Of a stretch of 64,000 nucleotides of DNA, positions 52,126-61,213 are shown piece after piece; position 1 is the first letter of the stretch; each line of letters opens with the position of its first letter. Below the pieces are notes generated by a model, which did not search any database, had not been told where the DNA came from, and saw only the letters and a list, made by a program, of their open reading frames with translations. The DNA is from Paenarthrobacter histidinolovorans (GTDB lineage: Bacteria; Actinomycetota; Actinomycetes; Actinomycetales; Micrococcaceae): the NCBI RefSeq assembly GCF_014647595.1, contig NZ_BMPM01000001.1:682001-746000 (forward strand), read 5' to 3'. A program made the position numbers and the translations under genes.

Positions 52126-52920
52126 ATGAATAACTCCACTGGGAGCACGGCCACCGTTCGCGCCGCCGGCGTCAACATCAAAGACCTGCGCAAGTCCTAC
52201 GGCAACAACGAGGTCCTCAAGGGCATCTCACTGACCGTGGAACCGGGCCAGGTTGTGTGCCTGATCGGACCGTCGGGTTCAGGCAAGTCCACCCTTCTTC
52301 GCTGCGTCAACCTGCTGGAACACCCCAACGCCGGCACCATCAACGTGGGCGAGTTCGAAGCGACAGATCCCGACGTGGACCTCAACAAGATGCGCCAAAG
52401 CGTCGGTATGGTCTTCCAGCACTTCAACCTGTTCCCGCACCTCAGCGTGCTGGAGAACTGCACCATCTCACAGATGAAGGTTCTCAAGCGCTCCAAGTCC
52501 GAAGCAGCCGACGTTGCGCGCCACAACCTTGAACGCGTTGGCCTGGGACACCTGGCCGACCGCTTCCCGGACCAGCTCTCCGGCGGCCAGCAGCAGCGCG
52601 TGGCCATCGCGCGTGCCCTGTCCATGGATCCGAAGCTCATGCTTTTCGATGAGCCCACCTCCGCTCTGGACCCTGAAACCGTCGGCGACGTCCTTGCTGT
52701 CATGCGGAAGCTGGCCCAGGAAGGCATGACCATGCTGGTTGTTACCCACGAGATGGGCTTTGCCCGCGAAGTGGCCGACCGCGTGGTCTTCATGGATGCC
52801 GGTGTTGTGGTGGAGGAAGGGCCGGCCGAGCACGTCATCAGCGCCCCCACCCAGCCGCGTACCAAGGAATTCCTGCGCCGCGTCCTTGACCCGACGCACA
52901 TCGGCGTCGAGGAGAACTAG
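52126..52920 (+). CDS. amino-acid ABC transporter ATP-binding protein
   Basis: 264 residues. Walker [10 protein letters not shown] at 48-56, Q-loop in [17 protein letters not shown], signature [15 protein letters not shown] from 151, Walker [15 protein letters not shown] from 171 and switch histidine in [11 protein letters not shown]. This is the GlnQ/HisP group. The ATG at 52126 follows CAGGA. The N-terminal 15 residues are a Thr/Ser-rich extension. It ends the operon; a tandem duplication and a long hairpin follow. Confidence 0.95.
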   Translation: MNNSTGSTATVRAAGVNIKDLRKSYGNNEVLKGISLTVEPGQVVCLIGPSGSGKSTLLRCVNLLEHPNAGTINVGEFEATDPDVDLNKMRQSVGMVFQHFNLFPHLSVLENCTISQMKVLKRSKSEAADVARHNLERVGLGHLADRFPDQLSGGQQQRVAIARALSMDPKLMLFDEPTSALDPETVGDVLAVMRKLAQEGMTMLVVTHEMGFAREVADRVVFMDAGVVVEEGPAEHVISAPTQPRTKEFLRRVLDPTHIGVEEN

Positions 52921-52958
52921 CGCCGCGCATATTCGCTGGCGCCGTGCATATTCGCTAG
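52921..52958. repeat. 19-bp tandem duplication after the ATPase stop
   Basis: CGCCGCGCATATTCGCTGG is followed directly by CGCCGTGCATATTCGCTAG (two differences). The repeat starts at the first base after the TAG stop, and its second copy ends with the same CTAG that ends the gene, so the duplication may have used the stop-codon region. Confidence 0.8.
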
Positions 52959-52965
52959 CGCCACA

Positions 52966-53011
52966 GAAACGGGAGGGCGACACCCACATTCGGGTGTCGC
53001 CCTCCCGTTTC
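52966..53011. terminator. bidirectional terminator hairpin
   Basis: A perfect 20-bp stem (GAAACGGGAGGGCGACACCC and its complement) and 6-base loop ACATTC, between the convergent ABC ATPase and AbiEi-like genes. The stem is longer than needed for termination, much like the dispersed palindromes elsewhere in the window, but its sequence differs. Confidence 0.85.
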
Positions 53012-53019
53012 CGGGTCAC

Positions 53020-53973
53020 CTACGAATTTGCGTGGCCTGCAGAAGCACGACGACGGCGGGGAACCCCGGCTGCCTCAAGCGCGCGTTCCAGCTTGCTCAC
53101 CGTCAGGTCGCTCCACACCAGCCGGAACACTCTTCGGCCGGTGGCGCGTATGGCGTCCTCGCGGTCCTTCTCTTCGATCACTACTTGGGAAGGAGTACGT
53201 CCCTTCAAGTACTCCGGTTTCATGTACTTTTCGCGGCCATCGAATTCCCCAACCAACCCGACTTCCTTCCAGTAGTAGTCCGTGTACACGGTTCCTTTCG
53301 TGGTGTTCACCGCGTACTGGAGCTGAGGCATCTCGAATCCGACGACGTGCATCAAGGCGCGGGCATAGGACTCTCCGGGGGAACCAGAGTTTCCGACACC
53401 AAAATTTATCGCCGCCGTGATACGCCTGTCCGCCGCTTTGGAGTAGGTCCCGCGGATGCCGTCCAGGAGCTGATCCTTGGTCACAGGCTGGGAGTTTCGC
53501 TTTTTGTTCAGCAGGAAATCGATCGGAACAATGGCCTCGGCAAACGGAACCGACGCAGCGATGTCCAATACCGTCCGGGTCCTGTCAGTGACCAGGAATC
53601 CCTTGACCTCCTGGGCCCGCTCGCTTCCTTTGATGACAAAGTGGCGTTTCACACCCGCACGGGAACGGCCTCCGCCGGCGTAAGTGGTCAGCGCATGGAC
53701 AGGCTGGTGGCGCAGGATAGTGGGGATCCCGTGGATCGACGCCGCCGAGTGATGCGAGAAGATGGTCGGAGCAGCCAAGCACTCCGCTGCCGCTTCTATG
53801 TTCAGGGCGTACCGCTCCCAGCTCTCCAACTTCTGCCATTGCGGGGCGTCGACGTAGACACCGTGCCTGATGCGAACGAGCTTTCCGGCCTTCGCATCCA
53901 TGGACAGTCGCTTGGAATCGCCTCCGAGGATGGAAAGATCCTTGGCGAGAATGAGTTTGGGTAGCCTTCGCAT
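53020..53973 (-). CDS. AbiEi-antitoxin-like protein with C-terminal nuclease-like region
   Basis: 317 residues. The N-terminal KLILAKDLSILGGDSKRLSMDAKAGKLVRIRHGVYVDA is the winged-helix domain of AbiEi-type antitoxins, followed by the segment TIFSHHSAASIHGIPTI common to that family. The C-terminal region (YYWKEVGLVGEFDGREKYM, VIEEKDREDAIRATGRRVFRL) resembles the core of DUF559/Vsr-like nucleases. No partner toxin is adjacent. The start is the ATG at 53973; its ribosome site is weak. A relative of the gene at 44132, but from a different subgroup. Confidence 0.8.
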   Translation of the reverse strand: MRRLPKLILAKDLSILGGDSKRLSMDAKAGKLVRIRHGVYVDAPQWQKLESWERYALNIEAAAECLAAPTIFSHHSAASIHGIPTILRHQPVHALTTYAGGGRSRAGVKRHFVIKGSERAQEVKGFLVTDRTRTVLDIAASVPFAEAIVPIDFLLNKKRNSQPVTKDQLLDGIRGTYSKAADRRITAAINFGVGNSGSPGESYARALMHVVGFEMPQLQYAVNTTKGTVYTDYYWKEVGLVGEFDGREKYMKPEYLKGRTPSQVVIEEKDREDAIRATGRRVFRLVWSDLTVSKLERALEAAGVPRRRRASAGHANS

Positions 53974-54104
53974 TCCAACAGTCTTCGTCGAAGGCAGCTG
54001 AGGTTCGAGGGCAGAGTTTGCCTATGTGGACAACCCGCCGCACGCCACGCACACTCCCCAGTGCCCGGACAACGGACCAGCGACACCCAAATTCCGGTGG
54101 CCCA

Positions 54105-54142
54105 CGTCAGTTTCCGTGGCCCTCGTCAGTTTCCGTGGCCCA
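54105..54142. repeat. 19-bp tandem duplication across the menD stop codon
   Basis: CGTCAGTTTCCGTGGCCCT and CGTCAGTTTCCGTGGCCCA stand head to tail. The second copy encodes the last residues and stop of MenD, so the first copy is a duplicated gene end lying just beyond it. Confidence 0.85.
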
Positions 54143-55826
54143 CGGCGGCGTTGATGGCTTCCTTGATCCGGGCGTGCAGTCCGCGCAGGCCCGCCCGGTC
54201 CACGCGCACTTCCACAATGGTGCGCCCCTTCAGCGGCGCCTTGAGCGCGTCGGCGAGTTCCGCCGTCGTACTTACCGCTTGGTGTCCGACGCCGTACGCC
54301 GCCGCGAGTGCCGCGATGTCCACTGAGTGCGGGGTGCCGAAGAGGCGTTCGACGGCGGTGCCGTAGGCGCCTGAGTCTTCCACGGCGCCATGTTCGAGGA
54401 GTGCGAAGATGGCGCCACCGGTGTCGTTGAGCACCACGATGCGGAGGTCCGGCACCGGTTCACCGTGACCCAGCAGCAGGCCACCGGCGTCGTGCAGGAA
54501 CGTGACGTCCCCCAGGAGGACGGTGGTTTCGCGTCCACTGCCCAGCGCGATTCCTGTAGCCGTGGCGATGGTGCCGTCGATGCCGGCGAGACCACGGTTG
54601 GCGTAAACGGTGGCGATCGGGTGGTGGTGGGGCAGGCCGGCGAGGTCGACGTCGCGGATGCCATTGGAGGAACCCAGGACAAGTTGGCCACGGGAGTGTT
54701 CCCAGACCACAGCTCCCACCGAGGGGCCATTTGCCGCAGTCTCACCCGCGAGTACTCCGTCCAACGCATGCTGGGCTGCGGCACCGGCAAGAAGCCAGGA
54801 ATCCAGCCAATCCGCAGAACCGCGGCCGGCGAAAGCGCCAAGTTCGGGGAGGGTTTCGATGGGAGTTTCGCGTCGGCGGCCAGCTTCGTACCAAGCAACC
54901 GGAACCGGCTGGTAGATGGCTGATTCCACCGATTCGCTTGCCAGAAGTGACGCCACAGGGCGGGACAGCGTGGCGCGGCCAAAAAGGACCACACGTTCAA
55001 TGGGAGCAGGCGAACCGGGGCCAAAATGCTCCAGCAATACGCGATACGGGCCAACAGCATTGGGGCCGAAGCGGGCGTTCGAGGACGGCTCTGCCAGCAA
55101 CGGAAGGCCATGGGCACGTGCGAACGCCTCAGCCACAGGCCCGGCGTCATGGCCTGCGAGGACCACGGTCCGTCGCTCAGCGAGTTCGCTGGAAGCTGCC
55201 GCAAGATCCAAAGCCTGCGGCCCGGCGTCGTAATGGAACACCCCGTGTCCCTGCGTGTCCGGCAGGGCATCACCGTTTTCGGGAGTCAGCGGATCGCGGA
55301 AAGCGATGTTCACCTGGACGGGGCCTGGCGGCGTGTCCTCGAGTGCGCCGGTGGCAGCGTAGAGAGCGGTGGCAACAGCCTTCTGAGGGTTGTCCCCCGC
55401 AGCGACGTCGACGGCGAAACGCACGTGATCGCCAAAAAGGTCCAGTTGGATGGTGGTCTGGTTCGCCCCGGTGCCGTGCAGCTCTTCGGGACGGTCCGCG
55501 GAAATTACCACCACGGGTACGGCCGAGTGGTTGGCTTCCATCACGGCCGGCATCAGGTTCCCCACTGCTGTGCCGGAGGTGGTCAGGACGGCGACCGGGG
55601 CTTCGGTGGAGAGCGCGAGGCCAAGGGCCGTAAACCCGGCGTCGCGTTCATCTATCCGGACATGAAGGCGAACACGGCCAGCTGCCTCAGCTTCCGCGAG
55701 AGCGTACGCCATGGGCGCCGACCGCGAACCGGGAGCCACCACCGCGTGCCGCACGCCGCCGTCGAGCAGAGCAGTCACGGCGATCCGGGCGGCGGCGATG
55801 GATGTCAGAGAGTCCTGGGAAGTCAC
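54126..55826 (-). CDS. menD: 2-succinyl-5-enolpyruvyl-6-hydroxy-3-cyclohexene-1-carboxylate synthase
   Basis: 566 residues, a thiamine-diphosphate enzyme joining isochorismate and 2-oxoglutarate in menaquinone synthesis. The ThDP-activating glutamate is Glu60 in VRIDERDAGF, and APGSRSAPMAYAL near 31 is a MenD signature. The metal/diphosphate motif runs from GD at 439-440 to ND at 467-468 (VVLNDTGGAIF). The length is normal. It is separated from menF and menC by other genes, so the pathway is dispersed over 14 kb here. Confidence 0.96.
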   Translation of the reverse strand: MTSQDSLTSIAAARIAVTALLDGGVRHAVVAPGSRSAPMAYALAEAEAAGRVRLHVRIDERDAGFTALGLALSTEAPVAVLTTSGTAVGNLMPAVMEANHSAVPVVVISADRPEELHGTGANQTTIQLDLFGDHVRFAVDVAAGDNPQKAVATALYAATGALEDTPPGPVQVNIAFRDPLTPENGDALPDTQGHGVFHYDAGPQALDLAAASSELAERRTVVLAGHDAGPVAEAFARAHGLPLLAEPSSNARFGPNAVGPYRVLLEHFGPGSPAPIERVVLFGRATLSRPVASLLASESVESAIYQPVPVAWYEAGRRRETPIETLPELGAFAGRGSADWLDSWLLAGAAAQHALDGVLAGETAANGPSVGAVVWEHSRGQLVLGSSNGIRDVDLAGLPHHHPIATVYANRGLAGIDGTIATATGIALGSGRETTVLLGDVTFLHDAGGLLLGHGEPVPDLRIVVLNDTGGAIFALLEHGAVEDSGAYGTAVERLFGTPHSVDIAALAAAYGVGHQAVSTTAELADALKAPLKGRTIVEVRVDRAGLRGLHARIKEAINAAVGHGN

Positions 55827-55898
55827 CGCTCCAGTCTATTGGCGCACGCGGTCCCCCAACGCTCGCTCACATCCCACGCCGTTCATCCAAACCCTTCC

Positions 55899-56489
55899 TT
55901 ACGCGCGGGTGCCTTCGGGTTCTTCGACGTCGATCACGACCTCGTTGTGCCGAAGGAACCACGGTTTGAAGGGAGGATCGAAACGCGCGAACCTGGCAGA
56001 CCCTACGGGCGTCAGGCCAGCCAGCCGGAGTGCCTCCAGCAGCGCAACACTGTGGTGTTGGAAAGCCGTCGTTGATCCATTTCCAGTGAACCGGGCCACC
56101 GCTGTCAACGAGCCCGGAACCTCACGGATTTTGACCCTGGGTTCGTCGGGTATAGGGGCATTGGCCGCTGTCACTCCGGACGGCAGGACGAAAGCCACGA
56201 CGTAGTCTTCGTCTCCGCCTCCCAGGACCGGACCGCTCTGCAGAACTGGCGCCGTCATGACCATTTCCTCGGACGATGCGCTCTCTTGAAGCACGGGGGC
56301 GGTCATGGACAGCTTCCGCCGGGCCTTGTTGCTCCCGCTGATGTAGTTGAAGAGGTAACGGAAAGCCTCGTTTGCGGCACGATCAAAAGCCGTGTGCACT
56401 TGCACCTCGGCGAGAACGTGCTTGGGATAACGGCGTAGTTCGAAGTGGGGATAACGCTGGACCAGATCGTAGGGCTGCTGTTCAGTCAT
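55899..56489 (-). CDS. SOUL family heme-binding protein
   Basis: 196 residues. The SOUL/HBP fold is indicated by YDLVQRYPHFELRRYPKHVLAEV at the start, then AFRYLFNYISGSNKARRKLSMTAPVLQE and MTAPVLQSG, where the repeated MTAPV phrase is diagnostic. Bacterial members are thought to bind heme or tetrapyrroles but are poorly characterised. The ATG at 56489 (MTEQQPYDLV) is used; the longer reading adds an unconserved tail. It is downstream of phoX on the same strand, separated by a hairpin. Confidence 0.9.
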   Translation of the reverse strand: MTEQQPYDLVQRYPHFELRRYPKHVLAEVQVHTAFDRAANEAFRYLFNYISGSNKARRKLSMTAPVLQESASSEEMVMTAPVLQSGPVLGGGDEDYVVAFVLPSGVTAANAPIPDEPRVKIREVPGSLTAVARFTGNGSTTAFQHHSVALLEALRLAGLTPVGSARFARFDPPFKPWFLRHNEVVIDVEEPEGTRA

Positions 56490-56591
56490 GGTGCGACTGA
56501 CCATACGCCGCTGAACCGTAACCTGCCAGAGGCCTTGTAGGTGAGCGAACGATCGCAGCAAACACGCGGGAGGTGAGCAAGCGTGGGGTGC

Positions 56592-56630
56592 AGAAACGCT
56601 CCCTTATCTCCGCAGGACAAGGGAGCGTTT
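56592..56630 (-). terminator. hairpin after phoX
   Basis: GAAACGCTCCCTT and AAGGGAGCGTTTC form a perfect 13-bp stem with a 13-base loop, 12 bp after the phoX stop on the minus strand. Confidence 0.75.
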
Positions 56631-56641
56631 CAGTGTTTCAG

Positions 56642-58732
56642 CTACTTGCGGAAAACCTGCACAATGGACGGGCGGGGTGCCCGAACCGCGCCGGCCGCCG
56701 GGGCGGTTCCTGCAGGAACGTAGTCCGGGAAGTAAGAGTGGGGCGCGTCAAACGTGCCTTCTTCACCCGGGTGCTGGACTGCGACAAACACTGTGCGCTC
56801 GTCGTCGTGGACGATCGGGCCGCACGTTTCGGCGTCGCGGGGAACAGCGAGGAACTGCTCCACCTTGCCGCGCTCCGGACCTTCAAGAGTGACCTTGAAC
56901 AAGCCATCGTTGTAGCCAATGGTGGACGGGGCGCCGTCGGTGGAGATCCAGAGGTTGCCGACGGAGTCGAAGGCTACGTTGTCGGGGCAGGAAATCGGCG
57001 ACACCTTGTTGGCCGGGAACCCGGAGAAGTATGTGGAGTTGTTCTTGGCGGGATCGCCGGCGACCAGCAGCAGGGTCCAGTTGAAGTTGGTACCGGTCTG
57101 CGCCTTGCCTTCGGTGATCTCGACGATGTGGCCATCCCGGTTGAGCGTGCGCGGGTTGACCTCCGTTGCTCCTTCCTTGCCGGCCTTGCCGCGGTCGGAG
57201 TTGTTGGTGCAGGCGACGTAGACCTTGCCGGTGAGCAGGTTGGGTTGCACGTCTTCGCATCGGTCCATTTTGGTGGGGCCAACTTTGTCAGCGGCCAGCC
57301 GCGTGTACACCAAAACCTCTGCCACGGACATGCCGGGAACCGCTGAGGCGCCGCCGACAACCAACGGCAGCCATTCGCCCGAACCATCGAAGGCTCCGTC
57401 GGCGGGGACCTTGCCGGTGCCGTCGATCTCCGCTGCCGGGGAGTCGCCGGTGAAGCGGGCAACGTACAGGTCGCCTTCGGAGAGCAGGCTCATGTTGTTC
57501 TTGCGTGCGGCCTTGGAATCGCCCGCCTGGTATTTGCCCTTGGAGACGAACTTGTAGAGGTAGTCGAAGCGCTCGTCGTCACCCATGTAGGCCACAACGC
57601 GACCGTCCGGAGCAAGAATGACGTTGGCGCCCTCGTGCTTGAAGCGGCCCATTGCAGAGTGCTTCCTGGGGGTGGAGGTGGGGTCGAACGGATCGACTTC
57701 CACGATCCAGCCGAAGCGGTTGCTTTCGTTGGCGTATCCGGAATTGCGGGTGTCGAAGCGCGGCTCGTCGAGCTCCCACTGGCGGGTGGTTGCCTTGGAG
57801 GAGAGGCCGTAACGCTTGTCCGCGTCGCTGGTTCCGAGTGCTGCAAAGTAGCCGTTGAAGTTTTCCTCGCCGGAGAGGATAGTGCCCCAAGGCGTGGTGC
57901 CACCCGAGCAGTTGCCCAGGGTGCCCTTGATCCAGCGGCCCGCGGGGTCGTCGATGGTCTTGACGAGGTTTGTGCCGGCGGCAGGACCGGTCAGTTCGTA
58001 CACAGTGTCGGTGAGGAAGCGCCGGTTGAGGGCAGCACCCTGGACGTAACTCCACGGCTTGTTCTTGTTCTTGCGTTCCAGCTCCACGACGGCCAGGCCG
58101 TGTGCTGCCCGACCGATGGCACGGGCCTCTGCTGCATCGAAGCCGACCGGCAGCATGATGTTCTCGTTCGTGTACTCGTGGTTGGTAAAGAGCACGGCAC
58201 GGCGGTCCTTGGAATCGGGGATCGGCAGGATGTCCGTGTAGTCGTTGTTGTAGCCAAACTGACGGGCCTGGGCGGCAGCCGTCTGCTTGGTGATGTCGAA
58301 AGCAGGCGAGTCGGCGAACAGGGGGTCGCCCCAGCGGATGATGGGGTTCCAGCCGAAGCCCTCGGGAACGGTAAAAGCGTCGACGGCGGCGTCGACCGGC
58401 TTGATGGCCGTGAACTGGAGCTTGGACTTCTCGAAGCCCTTCTTGGCAGCGTTGGACAGTCCGTTTCCTGAATCGGCGACTGCAGAGTCAGTTCCGGTGA
58501 CGGCACCACCAAGTACGACGGCGAGCGCACCTGCTGCGCCGAGTCCCAGGGCGGCGCGGCGGGACATGGCCGTTGAGGCGATGTCCCGGAAGTAGCCGTT
58601 GGCGCTGGTGTTGCAGACATCGCCGGCGCAGGCGTTGTCACACTTGAGTGCGCACGTTACGGCGCTGCGCTTGCCTTTGGTGTGGCCGAGCATGGGGAGC
58701 AGCGGAAACGAGCGTCCGGTGGTTTCAGACAT
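56642..58732 (-). CDS. phoX: PhoX family alkaline phosphatase (DUF839), Tat-exported
   Basis: 696 residues. The twin-arginine motif MSRRAALGLG (Arg58-Arg59) is followed by a hydrophobic stretch, so the enzyme is exported folded, as expected for a PhoX with Fe/Ca cofactors. Upstream of the signal there is an unusual cysteine-rich segment (Cys27, 31, 35, 40; CALKCDNACAGDVC). The catalytic part has FTNHEYTNENIMLP, GNCSGGTTPWGTILSGEENFNGYF and DRCEDVQPN, which are PhoX signatures. It hydrolyses phosphoesters outside the cell. No PhoB box could be confirmed. Confidence 0.93.
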   Translation of the reverse strand: MSETTGRSFPLLPMLGHTKGKRSAVTCALKCDNACAGDVCNTSANGYFRDIASTAMSRRAALGLGAAGALAVVLGGAVTGTDSAVADSGNGLSNAAKKGFEKSKLQFTAIKPVDAAVDAFTVPEGFGWNPIIRWGDPLFADSPAFDITKQTAAAQARQFGYNNDYTDILPIPDSKDRRAVLFTNHEYTNENIMLPVGFDAAEARAIGRAAHGLAVVELERKNKNKPWSYVQGAALNRRFLTDTVYELTGPAAGTNLVKTIDDPAGRWIKGTLGNCSGGTTPWGTILSGEENFNGYFAALGTSDADKRYGLSSKATTRQWELDEPRFDTRNSGYANESNRFGWIVEVDPFDPTSTPRKHSAMGRFKHEGANVILAPDGRVVAYMGDDERFDYLYKFVSKGKYQAGDSKAARKNNMSLLSEGDLYVARFTGDSPAAEIDGTGKVPADGAFDGSGEWLPLVVGGASAVPGMSVAEVLVYTRLAADKVGPTKMDRCEDVQPNLLTGKVYVACTNNSDRGKAGKEGATEVNPRTLNRDGHIVEITEGKAQTGTNFNWTLLLVAGDPAKNNSTYFSGFPANKVSPISCPDNVAFDSVGNLWISTDGAPSTIGYNDGLFKVTLEGPERGKVEQFLAVPRDAETCGPIVHDDERTVFVAVQHPGEEGTFDAPHSYFPDYVPAGTAPAAGAVRAPRPSIVQVFRK

Positions 58733-58807
58733 GGGGGACCTTCCAGAGTGTGTACGAGGTTCCCGCTGAGCCTTTCAGCGGAATCCAAAGCTGAGAGGTC
58801 CCTCCGG

Positions 58808-59827
58808 TTAAGACCCGGTGAACAAACGGTGCTGGTGCTCAGCCAGGACGGAGTGGACGCGTCGCAGGCGGTCCAGCCACCAATCCCGGCGCTCCCCCGA
58901 AGCCGCGTACTGCTCAAGCAGCCCGGGATCCGCAGCAGTGTCCCGCACGCGGATGGCGCCGTCGTCGGACACCAAGGGGTCCCTTGTGATATCTGATGCA
59001 AACAGCGAAACGGTGCCCAAGCCGCAGGCGTACGGGAGCGAAGGAAGGGCCGCCGCGAGCGCCAGACCCGCACGGATTCCCACGGAGGTATCGAGCGCGG
59101 AACTGACGACGGCGGGCAGCCCAGCTTGCTGGACGATGTCCAACGCACGGCGTACTCCCCCAAGGGGGGCGACTTTGACCACTATGAGGTCGGCGGCCCC
59201 GGCCTTTGCCACGCGCAGGGGGTCATCTTCCTTGCGTACGCTCTCGTCAGCGGCGATGAGAACCGGTGTTCCCGCGGTAGAGAGCCTGCGGCGGACTTCT
59301 GCCAAGCCGTCAATGGTTGGAACGGGTTGTTCTGCGTATTCCAAGCCGACAGCTGATAGCTTCCCCAGCGCGTTCACTGCCTGCTCCACGTCCCAGCCCC
59401 CATTGGCGTCCACCCGGATGGCGGCATCCGGAAGGGCCTCGCGCACAGCAGCTACCCTTGCCAGGTCATCGGACAGCTGCTGTCCTTTTTCAGCGACTTT
59501 GATCTTGACTGCATCTACGCGGCCGAACCGGGCAAGCACCTCGGGCACGCGGTCTGCCGAAACGGCAGGGACCGTGGCATTTACCGGAATGTTGTCCCGC
59601 AGCGCGTCCGGGAACCCAAGCCAGCCCGCTTCCAAGGCGGCCGCCAACCAACGGGAGGATTCGTCGTCGTCGTATTCCGGGAAGGGGCAGAACTCTCCCC
59701 AGCCGAGCGGTCCGCGCAAAAGGAGGGTCTCCCGCTCCATGATGCCCCGGAACTTGACGCGCATGGGTAACGAGACGACATGAGCGGAATCGAGCAGTTC
59801 TTGAAGGTCAGGAAGGCGAACAGGCAT
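58808..59827 (-). CDS. menC: o-succinylbenzoate synthase
   Basis: 339 residues of the enolase superfamily. The catalytic set is Lys108-x-Lys110 (DAVKIKVAEKG), metal ligands Asp140 (RVDANGGWD), Glu166 (EYAEQPVP) and Asp194 (IAADES), and Lys218 (LIVVKVAPLGG). This is the order expected for MenC, which dehydrates SHCHC to o-succinylbenzoate. It could in principle also show N-acylamino acid racemase activity, but presence of menD, menF and menG nearby makes MenC the safe call. Confidence 0.94.
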   Translation of the reverse strand: MPVRLPDLQELLDSAHVVSLPMRVKFRGIMERETLLLRGPLGWGEFCPFPEYDDDESSRWLAAALEAGWLGFPDALRDNIPVNATVPAVSADRVPEVLARFGRVDAVKIKVAEKGQQLSDDLARVAAVREALPDAAIRVDANGGWDVEQAVNALGKLSAVGLEYAEQPVPTIDGLAEVRRRLSTAGTPVLIAADESVRKEDDPLRVAKAGAADLIVVKVAPLGGVRRALDIVQQAGLPAVVSSALDTSVGIRAGLALAAALPSLPYACGLGTVSLFASDITRDPLVSDDGAIRVRDTAADPGLLEQYAASGERRDWWLDRLRRVHSVLAEHQHRLFTGS

Positions 59828-59949
59828 AGTGCCACTGTACCGGCGGCATTTTAGGCCCGGGACAAGCGAAATGGGCTATGTGGAAAACTACACCGGCCAG
59901 TATTCGCGCACTTCTCCTCGTGCCGTTGCCAAGCGATCCCCAGGCACTT

Positions 59950-60480
59950 TCAGGGTGCTCTCGGGCAACCCCTGGTCATCCCACTTTGCAACAATTTGCA
60001 GCTCCCCTCGGCAGGCAGGGGCCACAGCCAGTACCGGACAGAGCCTTCTGCCTGTTGGTCACCGGCACTGCCGCCGGCGCCTCCCCAGTCCACAAGAACT
60101 GGTCCGGCAACCTCTTCGGAACCTTCGAACATGGATGGTGTTGTTGTCCCGGCAAAAGCCTTGCGCCCGTCCGGGAGCCTGGCCCCGATCAGGATTCCCG
60201 GCCGCCCAGGCCCCTGGAAGCTCCGTTCCATGACCTCCCGCCACTCCTGATCGGATTCGTCCGAACGTCGCACGCACCATACGAGGTCCAACAGGCAACC
60301 CGTGGAGAAGACCTCCACCATTTTCAGCGCCACCACCGCGTTGGGACCGCGGAGCACGAAGCCCAAGGGAGACACAACACCTGGCAGTTCGCCCGACGGC
60401 GGCCCTGCCCATTCCGGCCGAACCGGCTGGGGTTGGCGTGGCCGGGGCGGTGGCTCAGGGAGGTCGTCGAAGAAGCTCAT
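59950..60480 (-). CDS. conserved hypothetical protein
   Basis: About 176 residues, not assigned to a family. The N-tail is proline-rich (FFDDLPEPPPRPRQPQPVRP). A compact domain follows, beginning PEWAGPPSGELPGVV and containing VVALKMVEVFSTGCLLDLVWCVRR and a tryptophan-rich end WLWPLPAEGSCKLL. No signal peptide or membrane helix is evident. The ATG at 60480 (MSFFDDL) is chosen because it starts the coherent region. It is divergent from the DUF2510 pair, about 100 bp away. Confidence 0.72.
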   Translation of the reverse strand: MSFFDDLPEPPPRPRQPQPVRPEWAGPPSGELPGVVSPLGFVLRGPNAVVALKMVEVFSTGCLLDLVWCVRRSDESDQEWREVMERSFQGPGRPGILIGARLPDGRKAFAGTTTPSMFEGSEEVAGPVLVDWGGAGGSAGDQQAEGSVRYWLWPLPAEGSCKLLQSGMTRGCPRAP

Positions 60481-60583
60481 GCTCCATCCATACACCGCCA
60501 CATATCCCTTGGGGAAGGTCGCCTGATTACCGAGACAGGGCAACCGCGATATTCTCGAAGTCACAACACAACGTGGGGGAAAA

Positions 60584-61213
60584 ATGACTCAAGCAATGCC
60601 CGGTTCAACAACACCTCCGGGCTGGTACCCGGACCCATCGGACCCGCGGTTTGTCCGCTGGTGGGATGGCACGGCGTGGACTGCCCAACAGGCTCCGCGC
60701 ACCATGCAGTACCAGGCGCCGGTCCCTCAGCCGCGTCCCCGGATAAACGAGCGGACGCCGGTTTACAACCCGTTCATTTGGGTCATCACCTTGCTCCCGC
60801 TGGTTTCGGTCATTTTCATGCTGGCGTGGCAGCCGGAATTCCGGATTATCACCACACGGCAGGGCGTTACCACCGTTGATCCGTTTTCCATCTATACCCC
60901 GGCGTACTTCCTGCTCCTGGGGTCGGGCTTCATCTCCTACGGACTCTCGGTGTTCTTCGCTTACCTGGACCGTCAGCGCCTGCTGAAGTCCGGCGTCGAG
61001 CGTCCGTTCCATTGGGCGTGGGCGTTCCTCAATTCGGTTGTCTACGTGATTGGCCGTTCGATCATCGTCAACAAGGTCGCCCCCAAGCGCGGCCTGTGGC
61101 CGATCTGGGTAACCATTGCCGTGTTCGTTGTCAGCTTGGTGGTTGCCGGCATCTGGACGTCGAACATGATGCAGTCGATGTACAACCAGTTCGGCTATTC
61201 GGTCACCACGTGA
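60584..61213 (+). CDS. DUF2510 domain membrane protein (first of a tandem pair)
   Basis: 209 residues. The N-terminal DUF2510 motif PPGWYPDPSDPRFVRWWDGTAWT (about 11-33) is a short tryptophan-rich module common in actinobacterial membrane proteins. After a Pro/Gln linker there are four hydrophobic segments, among them FIWVITLLPLVSVIFMLAW, YFLLLGSGFISYGLSVFFAYL and PIWVTIAVFVVSLVVAGIW. Function unknown. Its TGA overlaps the GTG of the next gene, a paralogue with the same layout. Confidence 0.85.
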   Translation: MTQAMPGSTTPPGWYPDPSDPRFVRWWDGTAWTAQQAPRTMQYQAPVPQPRPRINERTPVYNPFIWVITLLPLVSVIFMLAWQPEFRIITTRQGVTTVDPFSIYTPAYFLLLGSGFISYGLSVFFAYLDRQRLLKSGVERPFHWAWAFLNSVVYVIGRSIIVNKVAPKRGLWPIWVTIAVFVVSLVVAGIWTSNMMQSMYNQFGYSVTT

